Shown here in pieces: positions 7,837 to 15,803 of a DNA stretch of 35,672 bases; position 1 is the first letter of the stretch; each line of letters opens with the position of its first letter. The notes beneath the pieces are model-generated. The model saw only the letters and a list, made by a program, of their open reading frames with translations, had not been told where the DNA came from and did no database searches. Origin of the DNA: Brachyspira sp. (GTDB taxonomy: Bacteria; Spirochaetota; Brachyspiria; Brachyspirales; Brachyspiraceae); assembly GCF_029258575.1 (NCBI RefSeq), contig NZ_JARHYI010000060.1, forward strand, positions 1-35,672, written 5' to 3'. A program made the translations under genes and the position numbers.

Positions 7837-8649
7837 ATGCCTGAAATAAATCATAAAAATCATGAACATTATACAAATAAGCCACCATTTTATGGAAGGA
7901 AAATTTTTGAATTTAATAAAGATATAGAAAAAGAAGCTTTTGATATGATAAATAAAGTTAGACTTTTCAGAGCAGGATTTGGTTATTCTACTAAAAATCA
8001 GGATATGGAAAAATATAATGAAATGATAAAAACTAAAGTAGAGCCTAAATATGATGAAATGAAAAGTAATATCATGGAAAATAATTTACTTGAGCCTGTA
8101 ATGATTTACGGATTCTACAAAACTGTTACAGAGAATGATAAGCTTTATATTTATGATGTTGATTTTGAAACTAATGAATTAAAAACAGAAAAAATAGAAA
8201 TACCTTTAGAGCGTATGGAGAAAGAACCTTACAATTCTATAGTAGATTTTTTTGATAAGGAAAAAGATATTATTGGTTTTACATTGGTAAGCCTTGGAGA
8301 TAAGTATCATGAATTTTTAAAAGGGTTATATGATAATGATGATTATAAGGATTATTATTTTTATAATGCATTAGGTACTCATATAATAGAGAATTATGTT
8401 GATATACTTCAATCTCATATGGATAATTTACTTAATCTAAATAATAATGGTAAAAGACAGCATGTAGGATGCAGATATTCTTTCGGTTACAAGGCATTGA
8501 GCAATATGTATGGCAACAGAATAATTTTTGATAAATTAAAACCTGAAGAATTTAATGTTACTCTTACAGAAAGCTATATGATGAATCCAGAACTTAGTAC
8601 ATGTGCTATAGTTGCATTCTGTGAGAATTCTTATTACTTTGCTAATTAA
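7837..8649 (+). CDS. Stand-alone MetH reactivation (SAM-binding) domain protein
   Basis: A 270-residue protein resembling the C-terminal activation domain of methionine synthase (Met_synt_B12 family). Near residues 170-200 it has a helix like the domain's ALAEAFAEYLHE segment (ALGTHIIENYVDIL). Near 210-225 VGCRYSFGYKAL stands where the domain has RPAPGYPACPDH, the SAM-contacting loop, with Arg and GY kept. The end, LTESYMMNPELSTCAIVAF and NSYYFA, matches LTESFAMWPGASVSGWYF and KYYA. The protein would use SAM and an electron donor to rescue inactive cob(II)alamin on the separate MetH upstream. Thermotoga maritima has a similar split enzyme. The start is supported by AAGGA 7 nt upstream. It is probably co-transcribed with metH or driven from the gap, where no terminator is obvious. 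Confidence 0.8.
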   Translation: MPEINHKNHEHYTNKPPFYGRKIFEFNKDIEKEAFDMINKVRLFRAGFGYSTKNQDMEKYNEMIKTKVEPKYDEMKSNIMENNLLEPVMIYGFYKTVTENDKLYIYDVDFETNELKTEKIEIPLERMEKEPYNSIVDFFDKEKDIIGFTLVSLGDKYHEFLKGLYDNDDYKDYYFYNALGTHIIENYVDILQSHMDNLLNLNNNGKRQHVGCRYSFGYKALSNMYGNRIIFDKLKPEEFNVTLTESYMMNPELSTCAIVAFCENSYYFAN

Positions 8650-8869
8650 TTTTATTTATAATTTTTATGTTTTTTAATTTGTTTATTATAGTACTAAAGA
8701 GTATAGCTCTATTAAAACTATATAATTATTAAATATGATTTTTGATATGAATATTGGTTAGATATATTATTTAAATTAAATGTTCTGTATGTGAATGACA
8801 CTAGATTTTTGGAAAAAAATTTAATCATTCTTTAATTATAGATGATGTAAAATAAAAAAATATATAAAG

Positions 8870-9793
8870 TTAAATATTTTTTAATAAATTTACAACGAAC
8901 TCATAATTATTTAAACACATTATATGCATTTTCTTATGCATTTTTATCATATCATTAAATAAGTTAGTTGATAATTCTACAGCAGTTTTTTTCTCTTCTT
9001 CAGGAGATTTATCGCTTGCCTTTTTTAATTTATTAAGCCAAGTTTCAGGAATATAAGCTCCAGGAAGTTTATAGTATATAAAGTATGCAGTTTTATAAGT
9101 TAATACAGGAAAGAATCCCGGTACCAATATAGGTTTTTCTTTCAGAGGAAGCTCATCTATCCATTTTAATAAAAGTTCTAGCCTTTCAATTTCGTATATT
9201 GGCTGAGTGAATATTGCCCTAACACTAGAATTAGCCTTTTTAGCAAGTCTTAATTTTAAAGTATCATTATTTTTGGCATAACTATTTATTACACAGAAAG
9301 GATATATGTATTTTAATTGTTCTTTAAAAATAAAATCTCCTAAACTTTTTCCTTTATTTAAGTCTTTTATTATTTTTATTAAAAGTTCTGAGTTTCCTTC
9401 AAACACTGCTTTAGCTTGTTTTTGATTTCCATTGTTAATAGCATCACCTGTAACTGCAAGAACCATTCTTATATCAAAATAATTAGCTCCTATTAAATCA
9501 TTTTGTAAAGCTATTGAATTTCTATCTCTCATACTTTGAGTTGTAATGAAAGGTTTATTATTATTTAATCTTTGTTTTAATTGTAAAGCTGCAAGTATTG
9601 ATGATATTTTCAAATTGGCAAAAGGAGAATCTGTTACAACAAAACCATCTACATAATCAGATATATTTGAAGTATTGATTTTTTCTACCATATATTCCAA
9701 ATCATATTTTGCTTGTGGGGATATTTCTAATGTAAAAGTATATTCATTTTTGTTTTCTAATTTTTCTATAAAATTTTCTACATAATTATTCAT
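8870..9793 (-). CDS. metF: Methylenetetrahydrofolate reductase-like protein
   Basis: A 307-residue TIM-barrel protein of the MTHFR family. Diagnostic segments are FTLEISP near residue 20 (catalytic Glu region), ITTQSMRDRNSIALQNDLIGA near 85-105 (like TCRDRNRIALQSDLLGA), MVLAVTGD near 112 (like VLALTGD) and IFTQPIYEIERL near 195. It would make methyl-THF with FAD as cofactor, the methyl donor used by the MetH upstream. It is divergent from E. coli MetF, so a related corrinoid-pathway role is possible. It is transcribed toward the MetH block. AGGA lies 7 nt before the start, and a TTGACT box (9847-9842, minus) about 50 nt upstream marks the likely promoter, though its -10 is poor. Confidence 0.8.
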   Translation of the reverse strand: MNNYVENFIEKLENKNEYTFTLEISPQAKYDLEYMVEKINTSNISDYVDGFVVTDSPFANLKISSILAALQLKQRLNNNKPFITTQSMRDRNSIALQNDLIGANYFDIRMVLAVTGDAINNGNQKQAKAVFEGNSELLIKIIKDLNKGKSLGDFIFKEQLKYIYPFCVINSYAKNNDTLKLRLAKKANSSVRAIFTQPIYEIERLELLLKWIDELPLKEKPILVPGFFPVLTYKTAYFIYYKLPGAYIPETWLNKLKKASDKSPEEEKKTAVELSTNLFNDMIKMHKKMHIMCLNNYEFVVNLLKNI

Positions 9794-10031
9794 AATTTTA
9801 TCCTAAATATTATGTTAATATCCTACTAAAAAAACAAAAAAAGTCAATTAAAAAATAATGATACTAATAAGATATATTTGCATAAAATATTTTGTTATAA
9901 AAGGTATAGAAATATCAGATATTTTAAGATTTTTACTATCTCTAATAGTTACTGAAATTATGATAAATGAAATGAAAAGAAATTCATAACTATAAAAAGT
10001 CATTTAACATAATATATTTATTAAATTAGTC

Positions 10032-10059
10032 TTGAAGTTTTTGTATATAGATATATAAT
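10032..10059 (+). promoter_or_regulatory. Promoter of the 10066 gene, implying a leaderless message
   Basis: TTGAAG (10032-10037), 16 nt, TATAAT (10054-10059). Transcription should begin 6-8 nt after the -10 box, which is the ATG at 10066 itself. No ribosome site precedes that ATG. Confidence 0.6.
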
Positions 10060-10065
10060 GCTAAT

Positions 10066-10605
10066 ATGGAAATAAAAGATTCTACTAGAAGTGCATTGGT
10101 AAGAAAAGGTAATGAACTTTTCAATCAAAAAGATATAGAAGGTGCTTATAGATGCTATATTACAGCTTCTTATTATGGTGGTATAGAAAAAATAGCAGAT
10201 TATTATAATTTTGAAAAAAAAAATATAATAAAGGCTATGCAGCTCTATAAGTTTATAATGAAAGAAGATTCAAATCTGGGTGGAAATGTCAGAGCCAAAC
10301 AAAAATTGAATAAATTATCTGAATCTGTAGTTAAAGTGTTGAGAAAATGGCTTAAAGAAGATGAAACTTTTAATGATGATAAAAATGATAAATTAGAATT
10401 GTATGGTAAAAATGCATTTCTGTCAAATAATTATAATAAAAATAGTTTAGATGATATTTTAAATGCGAAAGAAGAATTAGAAAATAAAGATAATATATTA
10501 AAAATTAATAATAAAACAGTAAAATCAGATTTTTATTCAAAAGCTTCAAATATAAAGAAACCTGTATTTGAAAAAATATATACAAATAAACAAAATAAAA
10601 AATAA
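10066..10605 (+). CDS. Small unknown protein, TPR-like N-terminus
   Basis: 179 residues, hydrophilic, no signal peptide or membrane segment. Residues 8-70 form helix pairs reminiscent of tetratricopeptide units (ALVRKGNELFNQKDIEGAYR, then YYGGIEKIADYY and IIKAMQLYKFIM). The remainder is charged and probably disordered, ending in a Lys/Asn-rich tail. I do not recognise a named family. The gene is 23 nt ahead of glmU in the same direction and is the first gene of that transcription unit, so a scaffolding role near envelope-precursor synthesis is conceivable but unproven. Confidence 0.7.
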   Translation: MEIKDSTRSALVRKGNELFNQKDIEGAYRCYITASYYGGIEKIADYYNFEKKNIIKAMQLYKFIMKEDSNLGGNVRAKQKLNKLSESVVKVLRKWLKEDETFNDDKNDKLELYGKNAFLSNNYNKNSLDDILNAKEELENKDNILKINNKTVKSDFYSKASNIKKPVFEKIYTNKQNKK

Positions 10606-10628
10606 AACATTATAATCAGGAGTTATCT

Positions 10629-12164
10629 ATGGAAAAAAATGTAGTTGGAATTGAGAATGCTCTTGCTTCTTTATCATCAAAATTTTCAAAGAATGATACT
10701 TTAGTGATAATATTAGCTGCTGGTCATGGTAAAAGAATAAGAAGTTCTACATCTAAGATGCTTCACACAATATGGGGAGTTCCTAGTATAGAAAGAGTTA
10801 GACTTGCTGTTAGAAATGGCATGCCTAAAAGCAATATTACTATAGTAGTAGGAATAAAGGCATTAGATGTTGCAAATGCAGTGGGAAAACAATCCAATAC
10901 TAATTTTGCATATCAGGAAGAGCAGAGAGGTACTGGGCATGCTGTAAAGATAGGGCTTGATAAAAGTGATTTAAAAAATATAAAGTATTGTTATGTAATA
11001 TATGCAGATATGGGACTTATAGATTCTGATACTATGAAAGAGTTTCATGAAGAATTTTTAAAGTCAAAAACTGATATGATAGTTATGACTGCTATGTATG
11101 ATGGACCTAAGGGTAGCAACTATTATGGAAGGATTTTGAGAGGAAGAGGATTAACTTATGATGGTCAGAAAAGTAAATATAGACAAGGCTCTCAAGGTAA
11201 TGTTATAGGAGTTATAGAGTATAAAGATATACTTGCAATGAAAGAAGATGAAAAGCTTTATAAATTATATAAAGATGAAAAATTTTCTTATGAAAAAGAT
11301 GAGCTTTTAGATAATTTTAATGAATATGTGGCAGGTATTTATGGTTTTAAAATGAAGCCTTTAGAAGAGCTTATTCAAAAATTAGAGTCTAATAATGCAC
11401 AGAATGAGCTTTATTTAACTGATTTAATAGAAATTTTTATTAATAATAATTTATCAATATCAACTTATATGCCTAAAGATAGTAGGGTTGTTTTGGGTTT
11501 CAACGATAAAACAGTTCTTAAAGAAATGGAAGCTATTGCTAGATCTAATGTATATAATAAATTAAAAAATATAATTACTATATATGATGGAGAAGATTTC
11601 TTTATAGATGATAGTGTGGTAGAACAGATACTTGAAAGAGATAAAGATGAAAAGCCACTTGATATATATGTAGGTAAAGGTGCTTATATTGGAAAGGGAG
11701 TTACTCTTAATTATGGAGTTACAATATCTCATGGGGCAAAGATAGAGGGTAATGTATATCTTGGAGAACATGCATATATTGAAGATAATGTTCTGCTTTC
11801 TTGTTTAGAAAATCAGAAGCTTATATTAGATGATAATGTGAAAATATACTCTGGAAATCAGATTAAAGGAAATGTATATATAGGTAAAAATACAACTTTA
11901 GAGAGAGGAGTTAATGTTACAGGAAGTGATAATAACCCTGTTAATATTGGTTCTAATGTACTCATTAAAGGTGTAAGTTATTTATACGGCTCTATTGTTG
12001 ATGATAATGCCTATATAGAACATTGTATATTTTATTATTCACATATAAAGGCATTGCTTGATGATAAAGGAAATATAATAAAGTGCAGATTTATAAGACC
12101 TAAAGAGGAAGGTACAGAATCCGTTACTAAAATAGAAGATGTTAAAAAATCTAAAAAGAAATAG
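10629..12164 (+). CDS. glmU: GlmU-like UDP-GlcNAc pyrophosphorylase without acetyltransferase signature
   Basis: 511 residues. The N-terminal half is a sugar nucleotidyltransferase: LAAGHGKRIRSSTSKMLH (the LAAGxGxR...PKxLH signature), YQEEQRGTGHAV, NEYVAGIYGF and NELYLTDLIEIF, all in GlmU order. It should join UTP and GlcNAc-1-phosphate to give UDP-GlcNAc for peptidoglycan and LOS. From about residue 340 hexapeptide repeats form a left-handed beta-helix (IYVGKGAYIGKGVTLNYGVTI and on). The acetyltransferase residues of bifunctional GlmU (the NFVExKK/GH and CNYDG segments) are not seen, so acetylation of GlcN-1-phosphate is probably done elsewhere. The usual GDxPL metal motif reads ADMGL; the Asp is kept. 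AGGAG stands 8 nt before the ATG. The next gene overlaps its 3' end by 26 nt. Confidence 0.8.
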   Translation: MEKNVVGIENALASLSSKFSKNDTLVIILAAGHGKRIRSSTSKMLHTIWGVPSIERVRLAVRNGMPKSNITIVVGIKALDVANAVGKQSNTNFAYQEEQRGTGHAVKIGLDKSDLKNIKYCYVIYADMGLIDSDTMKEFHEEFLKSKTDMIVMTAMYDGPKGSNYYGRILRGRGLTYDGQKSKYRQGSQGNVIGVIEYKDILAMKEDEKLYKLYKDEKFSYEKDELLDNFNEYVAGIYGFKMKPLEELIQKLESNNAQNELYLTDLIEIFINNNLSISTYMPKDSRVVLGFNDKTVLKEMEAIARSNVYNKLKNIITIYDGEDFFIDDSVVEQILERDKDEKPLDIYVGKGAYIGKGVTLNYGVTISHGAKIEGNVYLGEHAYIEDNVLLSCLENQKLILDDNVKIYSGNQIKGNVYIGKNTTLERGVNVTGSDNNPVNIGSNVLIKGVSYLYGSIVDDNAYIEHCIFYYSHIKALLDDKGNIIKCRFIRPKEEGTESVTKIEDVKKSKKK

Positions 12165-13269
12165 TGCATTAATTGTTATTATAATAATATCAATATATTT
12201 AAGTTTAAATGCACAGTATCAGAAAGAAATTATAAAAGATGCCCCTCCAATTACGGGGCATTATGTTAGAATGAGCGGTTTTGAATCTCTTTCTACTTGG
12301 TCTATAGCCTCATTGCGGGAAGAACCATACATCAGTGGATTATTTATAGATAGTTGTAATAATGTTCATTTTTCATATTATGATAATCTATTAAATACCG
12401 CAGTATATGTTACTGGAAAAGATGGTAAATTCAGCAGAACCATATTAGACAATAATAGAGAATTAGGAAGCTTGATTACTACAGCACTTAATAATAGTCA
12501 TGTTCATGTATCTTATAATAAAGCGAATAAAATATTATATGTCAATAATAATTCTGGAACTTTTAATAATTATACTATGGATTTGAGACAAAATAGAAAA
12601 ATTATAGATTTGAAATTGGTAATGTCGGCATTCAATTATCCAACATTATTTTTTATAGACGATAGAGGAATATTATCTGTATCTAGATTTTATAGAGATA
12701 ATTTCTTTTCCGACTTTGTATATACAAATAAAATTGTCGATAGTGTTTATCCTATTGCAGAAAAAGATGGATATGCTTTATATATTCATGAGTATGAAAC
12801 TGGGAATATATTTTATGGTTCAAGAAAAACTAATACAGCATTCAAATTTTTTGATGATAGAGCAATAGTTACTAATTCTAGTATTTATTCTGTTAATTAT
12901 GAAGAGCATAATAGATTTAATATAATATATATCACAAAAGATAATCACAAAACTATTAATTATACAAGATTCTATGATGGTGTATTTACAAATGATATTA
13001 TAGTGTCAGAAGATGAAAATATAATTTCATTGGATTCGGATTTAGATTATGCATCACAAACTATGGTTTTATATACTAGAGAGAATGGGAATAAATATTT
13101 ATTCATAGATAATAGAATAATAGACTTATCTGTTTTGGGAACCAGCATTGGTAATGTAAGATTAAAATCAGCACAATATCCTTATTTTTACATACTATAT
13201 TATAATGATGTATTCGATGAATTGAGAATTACTAAACTGAATATAAGTGATATTGAAAAATTAAAATAA
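12139..13269 (+). CDS. Secreted protein of unknown function, possible beta-propeller
   Basis: 376 residues. A basic N-terminus (MLKNLKRNS) followed by a hydrophobic core (ALIVIIIISIYLSLNA) and AQ is a plausible Sec signal peptide cut after LNA. The mature part is a series of short beta-rich units of about 45-50 residues with aromatic-Tyr and Asp/Asn turns (VHFSYYDNLLNTAVYV, VHVSYNKANKILYVNN, YALYIHEYETGNIFYG, FNIIYITKDNHKTINY), the look of a propeller of six to eight blades. No catalytic motif is seen. The start lies inside glmU in another frame, 26 nt before its stop, so translation is likely coupled. A periplasmic or surface role is inferred from export alone. Confidence 0.75.
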   Translation: MLKNLKRNSALIVIIIISIYLSLNAQYQKEIIKDAPPITGHYVRMSGFESLSTWSIASLREEPYISGLFIDSCNNVHFSYYDNLLNTAVYVTGKDGKFSRTILDNNRELGSLITTALNNSHVHVSYNKANKILYVNNNSGTFNNYTMDLRQNRKIIDLKLVMSAFNYPTLFFIDDRGILSVSRFYRDNFFSDFVYTNKIVDSVYPIAEKDGYALYIHEYETGNIFYGSRKTNTAFKFFDDRAIVTNSSIYSVNYEEHNRFNIIYITKDNHKTINYTRFYDGVFTNDIIVSEDENIISLDSDLDYASQTMVLYTRENGNKYLFIDNRIIDLSVLGTSIGNVRLKSAQYPYFYILYYNDVFDELRITKLNISDIEKLK

Positions 13270-13337
13270 ACCGATAATTAATTTAACATTTTTTTATTAT
13301 AAATGTTTATAAAAATAAGGAAAAAGTAGGATTTTTT

Positions 13338-14219
13338 ATGAGTGATGAACAAGCAAAAGTATCTTTTATGGAGAAAAACCCAAGAACTTGTCCAGTATGT
13401 AAGAATGAATTTTATCATGAAATGCTTCTTACAGGAGGCGGAAGATTAATTGCTGGTAAATTAAGAAATGATTTAAGAAGAACTTATGAAAAAAGCAAAA
13501 AATATGGAACAGTTTATCCTTTAATATATGTAGTAGTTGTATGTCCTCATTGTTTGTATGCTGCTTTTCAGGAGGATTTTAATTTAATAGATCATAGACA
13601 AATAGAAGAGGCTTCAGATACAGCAAAACAGAGAAATAAATATATGTCAGAGTTTTTTGGAAATGATATAGATTTTACTAGACATAGAACCCTTTTAGAA
13701 GGTGCTGCTAGTTATTTTCTAGCATTAGATGGTTATCGTTATCATGGAAAGGATACCGCTCCTACTTTGAAAAAAGCTTTATGTGCTTTAAGATTAAGTT
13801 GGACTTTAGAAGATTTGGCAAGTATATATCCTAATGAAAATTATGATAGGCTTATTCCTTTCTTTCAATATAAGGCTAGCGAATTATATACTGCCTCTAT
13901 AGAATATATGCAAAATGGAAGAGAAAATTTTGAAAAATTAAAATCATTCGGACCTGATATAGATAATAATTTTGGATATGAAGGTATGCTTTATATGGGG
14001 GCATTACTTGGAATGGATGCTTCAAAATTTATTCCAGACCCTAAAGTAAAGGTTCAAACTTTAGTGCAGGCTAAAAGAAAAATAAGCAAGATATTTGGAT
14101 CTGGAAAAAGTAGTAAATCAAAGCCTTCTGCATTACTTGAAAAAATAAAAGAACTTCATGTTGCTATAGGGGAAGAATTAAATCATCTAAATGAGGAATA
14201 TGGTATAGATATAAGTTAA
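13338..14219 (+). CDS. DUF2225 family zinc-motif protein
   Basis: 293 residues. The N-terminal third fits DUF2225: two Cys pairs, CPVC near residue 18 and CPHC near 71, likely bind one zinc; between them stand RLIAGKLRNDLRRTYEKS and YPLIYVVVVCP. The rest is helical, with TPR-like segments around 120-220 (AASYFLALDGYR, ALCALRLSWTLEDLAS). No signal peptide; cytosolic. The function of the family is unknown. It has AGGA before the start and its stop shares one base with the start of the LptF/G gene (TAATG), so translation is coupled and a link to envelope assembly is possible. The 68-nt gap upstream holds a weak 7-bp hairpin (13285-13307) with no U-tract. Confidence 0.8.
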   Translation: MSDEQAKVSFMEKNPRTCPVCKNEFYHEMLLTGGGRLIAGKLRNDLRRTYEKSKKYGTVYPLIYVVVVCPHCLYAAFQEDFNLIDHRQIEEASDTAKQRNKYMSEFFGNDIDFTRHRTLLEGAASYFLALDGYRYHGKDTAPTLKKALCALRLSWTLEDLASIYPNENYDRLIPFFQYKASELYTASIEYMQNGRENFEKLKSFGPDIDNNFGYEGMLYMGALLGMDASKFIPDPKVKVQTLVQAKRKISKIFGSGKSSKSKPSALLEKIKELHVAIGEELNHLNEEYGIDIS

Positions 14220-15289
14220 TGAAGAAATTGAGTATTTATCTATTAAAAGAATTCTTATCTTTTTTCTTTGGATCTCTATTTCTATTTGTGGTATTAGTTA
14301 CAATAGCAGACTTGAGTAGTAGATTATCATTTTATACAGAGCACCCTGAATTAATTAACTATTTTATTACATACCATTTAGCAAGAGCTCCACATAATAC
14401 ATATTATATATTTCCTGTAGCTTTAATGTTTTCATCTACTTATGTATTGGGTAATTTTGTAAAAAACAAGGAAATGTTAGCAGTAGAGAATTCAGGTATT
14501 AGTTTATTCAAATTTTCTATGCCTATATTTACTATAGTTATAGTATTATGTCTTCTTTTAGTTTTCTTCTGGGAATTTGTAGCTGCCCCTTTGAATAAGG
14601 TATCTTTTGAGGCAAATGATGCAATGCGTGGAAATCAAAAAGCATCAAAAAGTGGTCCTTGGCAAATTTTTGGAGGAAATAATTATTTATATTTCATAGA
14701 AACTTATTTTTACAAAGAACAATATATGACAAATACAATAATCTTAAAAATAAATGATGATGGTGGAATAAAATTTAGAATATCAAGTCCATATATACAA
14801 TGGAGTACTAATGATAGAAAATGGTATGTTCAAAATGGAATATTAACAACATTTACAGATAATAAAGAAATAGATGTGAAAGAAATTAATAATTATCCAT
14901 TAGATGTTTTAGAAAGACCTGAGCATTTTTATGGAAGACCACCATTGGATTCTATGAGTATAAGTGAAGAAGCAAATATTATAAAATTACAAAAAGAAGT
15001 TAATATGAATACTTCTAGATTAGAAACAGATATGCATTATAGAATATCATATTGTTTTTCTGGATTTATTATTGTTTTACTTGCATCATTATTTTCAAAA
15101 TTTTCTACACAAAGTGTATTAGTTATTAGCTTAGTTATGGTTATAATAGTTGCACTTCTTTATTATTCTATAGTTATGATATTTAGATCTATGGGTGAGG
15201 CTGGAAACTTTAATCCTTTTATTGCAGCTTGGATGCCAAATATTATATTTTCTTTACTTTGTATATTAGCTTTCAAAAAATTCTATTAA
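14219..15289 (+). CDS. LptF/LptG family permease (lipopolysaccharide export)
   Basis: 356 residues with the YjgP/YjgQ layout: a first membrane helix after MKKLSIYLLKEFLSFFFGSL, helices near 60-80 and 98-125, a large periplasmic beta-rich region from about 125 to 270 (beta-jellyroll), then three helices near 280-300, 305-325 and 335-355. LptF and LptG form the inner-membrane channel that, with the LptB ATPase, extracts LPS/LOS and passes it to LptC. The sequence does not say which of the two this is; the partner and LptB are not in the window. It is translationally coupled to the DUF2225 gene. Its 3' end overlaps that of the opposing GNAT gene by 4 nt. Confidence 0.88.
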   Translation: MKKLSIYLLKEFLSFFFGSLFLFVVLVTIADLSSRLSFYTEHPELINYFITYHLARAPHNTYYIFPVALMFSSTYVLGNFVKNKEMLAVENSGISLFKFSMPIFTIVIVLCLLLVFFWEFVAAPLNKVSFEANDAMRGNQKASKSGPWQIFGGNNYLYFIETYFYKEQYMTNTIILKINDDGGIKFRISSPYIQWSTNDRKWYVQNGILTTFTDNKEIDVKEINNYPLDVLERPEHFYGRPPLDSMSISEEANIIKLQKEVNMNTSRLETDMHYRISYCFSGFIIVLLASLFSKFSTQSVLVISLVMVIIVALLYYSIVMIFRSMGEAGNFNPFIAAWMPNIIFSLLCILAFKKFY

Positions 15290-15729
15290 TTAATATATTT
15301 CTTTTCCATTATAATGGAATTAAATTTATTATTATAATATTTTTTTCTTATAGCTATTTCTTTTAATCCATTTCTTTGATAAAAGTTTTTAGCATTAATA
15401 TTATTTTCATGCAAATCTAATTTTATGCTTTTAATATTATTTTTTTGGGCATCATCAAATAAATATGACAATAGTTTTTTTCCATAGCCTAAATTATTTG
15501 GATATGAAGCTATAAATATTATATCTATATCAGGCTCTAATAAAAAATATATTAAAAAACCTGTAATTTGATCATCATTTTTAATTATAATTACTTTATG
15601 ATATTTATCTTCGATATAATGTTTGATATGAGTTTGAGATAAATTAATATACTTACTTTTTGAAGATATTAGAAGAATAGAATCTATTATGTTATCGTCA
15701 ATACTATTTACTATTTCTATATTTTCCAT
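15286..15729 (-). CDS. GNAT family N-acetyltransferase
   Basis: 147 residues with the GNAT order: a beta strand with DDQITGFLIYFLL, then IDIIFIASYPNNLGYGKKLL (the acetyl-CoA pyrophosphate loop; the usual QxxGxG/A is LGYGKK), then SIKLDLHENNINAKNFYQRNGL, the Asn/Tyr-rich helix typical of RimI-like enzymes. The substrate may be a protein N-terminus or a small amine. The ATG has only a poor ribosome site, and the gene sits behind the terminator of proS. Its stop codon interlocks with that of the LptF/G gene. Confidence 0.8.
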   Translation of the reverse strand: MENIEIVNSIDDNIIDSILLISSKSKYINLSQTHIKHYIEDKYHKVIIIKNDDQITGFLIYFLLEPDIDIIFIASYPNNLGYGKKLLSYLFDDAQKNNIKSIKLDLHENNINAKNFYQRNGLKEIAIRKKYYNNKFNSIIMEKKYIN

Positions 15730-15742
15730 AATTCAATGCAAA

Positions 15743-15791
15743 AATAAAGATGGATAAGAAATAGATAATTACTATTCTATTCATCTTTATT
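15743..15791 (-). terminator. Terminator-like hairpin between proS and the GNAT gene
   Basis: AATAAAGATG (15743-15752) pairs perfectly with CATCTTTATT (15782-15791), and the stem continues imperfectly inward (GATAAGAAATAG with CTATTCTATT). On the minus strand it is followed by TTTGC, a short U-tract. It lies 13 nt after the proS stop codon. Confidence 0.55.
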
Positions 15792-15803
15792 AAATTAATA
15801 ATA

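Noticed and set aside
8650-8869. Hidden gene or RNA in the 220-nt gap between the reactivase and metF-like gene
   Set aside because: Only AT-rich sequence with a four-pair AGAG/CTCT hairpin; no frame, no tRNA-like fold.
13270-13278. CCGATAA as a flagellar sigma-28 -10 box (also at 19202)
   Set aside because: Neither has TAAA at the right distance upstream, and no motility gene follows.
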